DNA of 54,801 bases from Candidatus Zipacnadum vermilionense (lineage in GTDB: Bacteria > Armatimonadota > Zipacnadia > Zipacnadales > Zipacnadaceae), in contig JALGSV010000021.1 in assembly GCA_029821755.1 (NCBI GenBank), positions 1 to 54,801 on the forward strand, written 5' to 3'. A program made the translations under genes and the position numbers. The notes under the pieces are model-generated. The model was not told the DNA's origin, searched no databases, and saw only the letters and a program-made list of their open reading frames with translations. This document shows, in pieces, positions 54,690 to 54,801 of this stretch. Within the stretch, counting starts at the first letter, position 1. The number at the start of each line of letters is the position of its first letter.

Positions 54690-54801
54690 CTACTCGCCCG
54701 CGATCCGGTCGATGCGGCGGATTCGCCGGTTGGTGTTGTCCGTGAGGTACAGGCTCCCGGAAGCGTCCAGAGCCATGCCGGAATCGGCGAAGCGGAACTT
54801 G
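54690..54801 (-). CDS. NHL/SMP-30-like repeat protein, C-terminal 36 residues only
   Basis: Minus-strand partial gene running in from the right edge: KFRFADSGMALDASGSLYLT, then DNTNRRIRRIDRIAGE and TAG at 54690-54692. G-x-A-x-D-x-x-G-x-L-Y-x-x-D-x-x-N-x-R-I-R is the NHL repeat signature, as in 6-bladed propellers of serine/threonine kinases and secreted proteins. Only the last blade is in the window. Confidence 0.7.
   Translation of the reverse strand, partial: KFRFADSGMALDASGSLYLTDNTNRRIRRIDRIAGE

Noticed and set aside
1-54801. CRISPR arrays, tRNA or rRNA genes
   Set aside because: No regularly spaced direct repeats or conserved RNA-gene sequences were noticed on reading either strand.

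Overview
The window is GC-rich bacterial DNA. It is dominated by secreted, carbohydrate-directed proteins: CBM9-like modules, clan GH-A-like, GH106-like, GH63-like and GH66-like enzymes, heparinase II/III-like lyases and parallel beta-helix proteins. A type II prepilin-like protein at 5267-5878 carries the FPVFARARAKAK segment and a degenerate H-X9-DG tail. That combination is typical of the multi-copy prepilin/DUF1559-like proteins of Armatimonadota and Planctomycetota, and the FPVFARAR form leans towards Armatimonadota. This placement is inference; the window has no rRNA or other marker gene.

Layout. 1-5878 (mostly minus strand): a frameshifted CBM9-like protein running off the left edge, a Ycf48/BNR propeller, a truncated GATase-like protein, an IS1380 remnant, a large multi-domain glycosidase and a headless prepilin. 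5919-13223 (plus): a GH106-like enzyme, two URO-D-superfamily proteins (the second broken) and a frameshifted GH63-like enzyme. 13255-20131 (plus): four genes joined by 4-nt stop/start overlaps. The first three are tandem CBM9 plus TIM-barrel paralogs, each damaged in a different way; the third carries a +1 frameshift inside a perfect 32-bp palindrome. 20206-23646: a very large GATase/PHP-like secreted protein. 23647-26900: gene debris (serine recombinase tail, IPT/TIG-like protein, primase-polymerase fragment, DUF1080-like fragment). 27158-29485: a double beta-helix protein.

29490-49850 is bracketed by two same-orientation IS3 orfB remnants that begin within a few bases of the stop codons of their upstream genes. 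Between them lie four members of a heparinase-like family (two complete, one N-terminal stump, one C-terminal scrap), an aldo/keto reductase, a three-gene minus-strand operon (GH66-like enzyme and two GATase-like proteins), recombinase debris, a winged-helix regulator with a divergent orphan promoter, and a PIG-L deacetylase / AAC(3)-like acyltransferase / amidohydrolase operon. 50090-54801: a PQQ-type beta-propeller, debris of a pRiA4b ORF-3-like gene and a dehydrogenase tail, a GH141-like beta-helix enzyme, and the C-terminus of an NHL-repeat protein with its terminator.

The genes read as a polysaccharide-utilisation region in which exported binding and hydrolysing proteins were amplified by tandem duplication and are now decaying. 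Breaks are very frequent. Some sit in homopolymer runs and could be sequencing errors; others (large in-frame deletions, lost domains, chimeric joins) look like real decay. No CRISPR array, tRNA or rRNA was seen.
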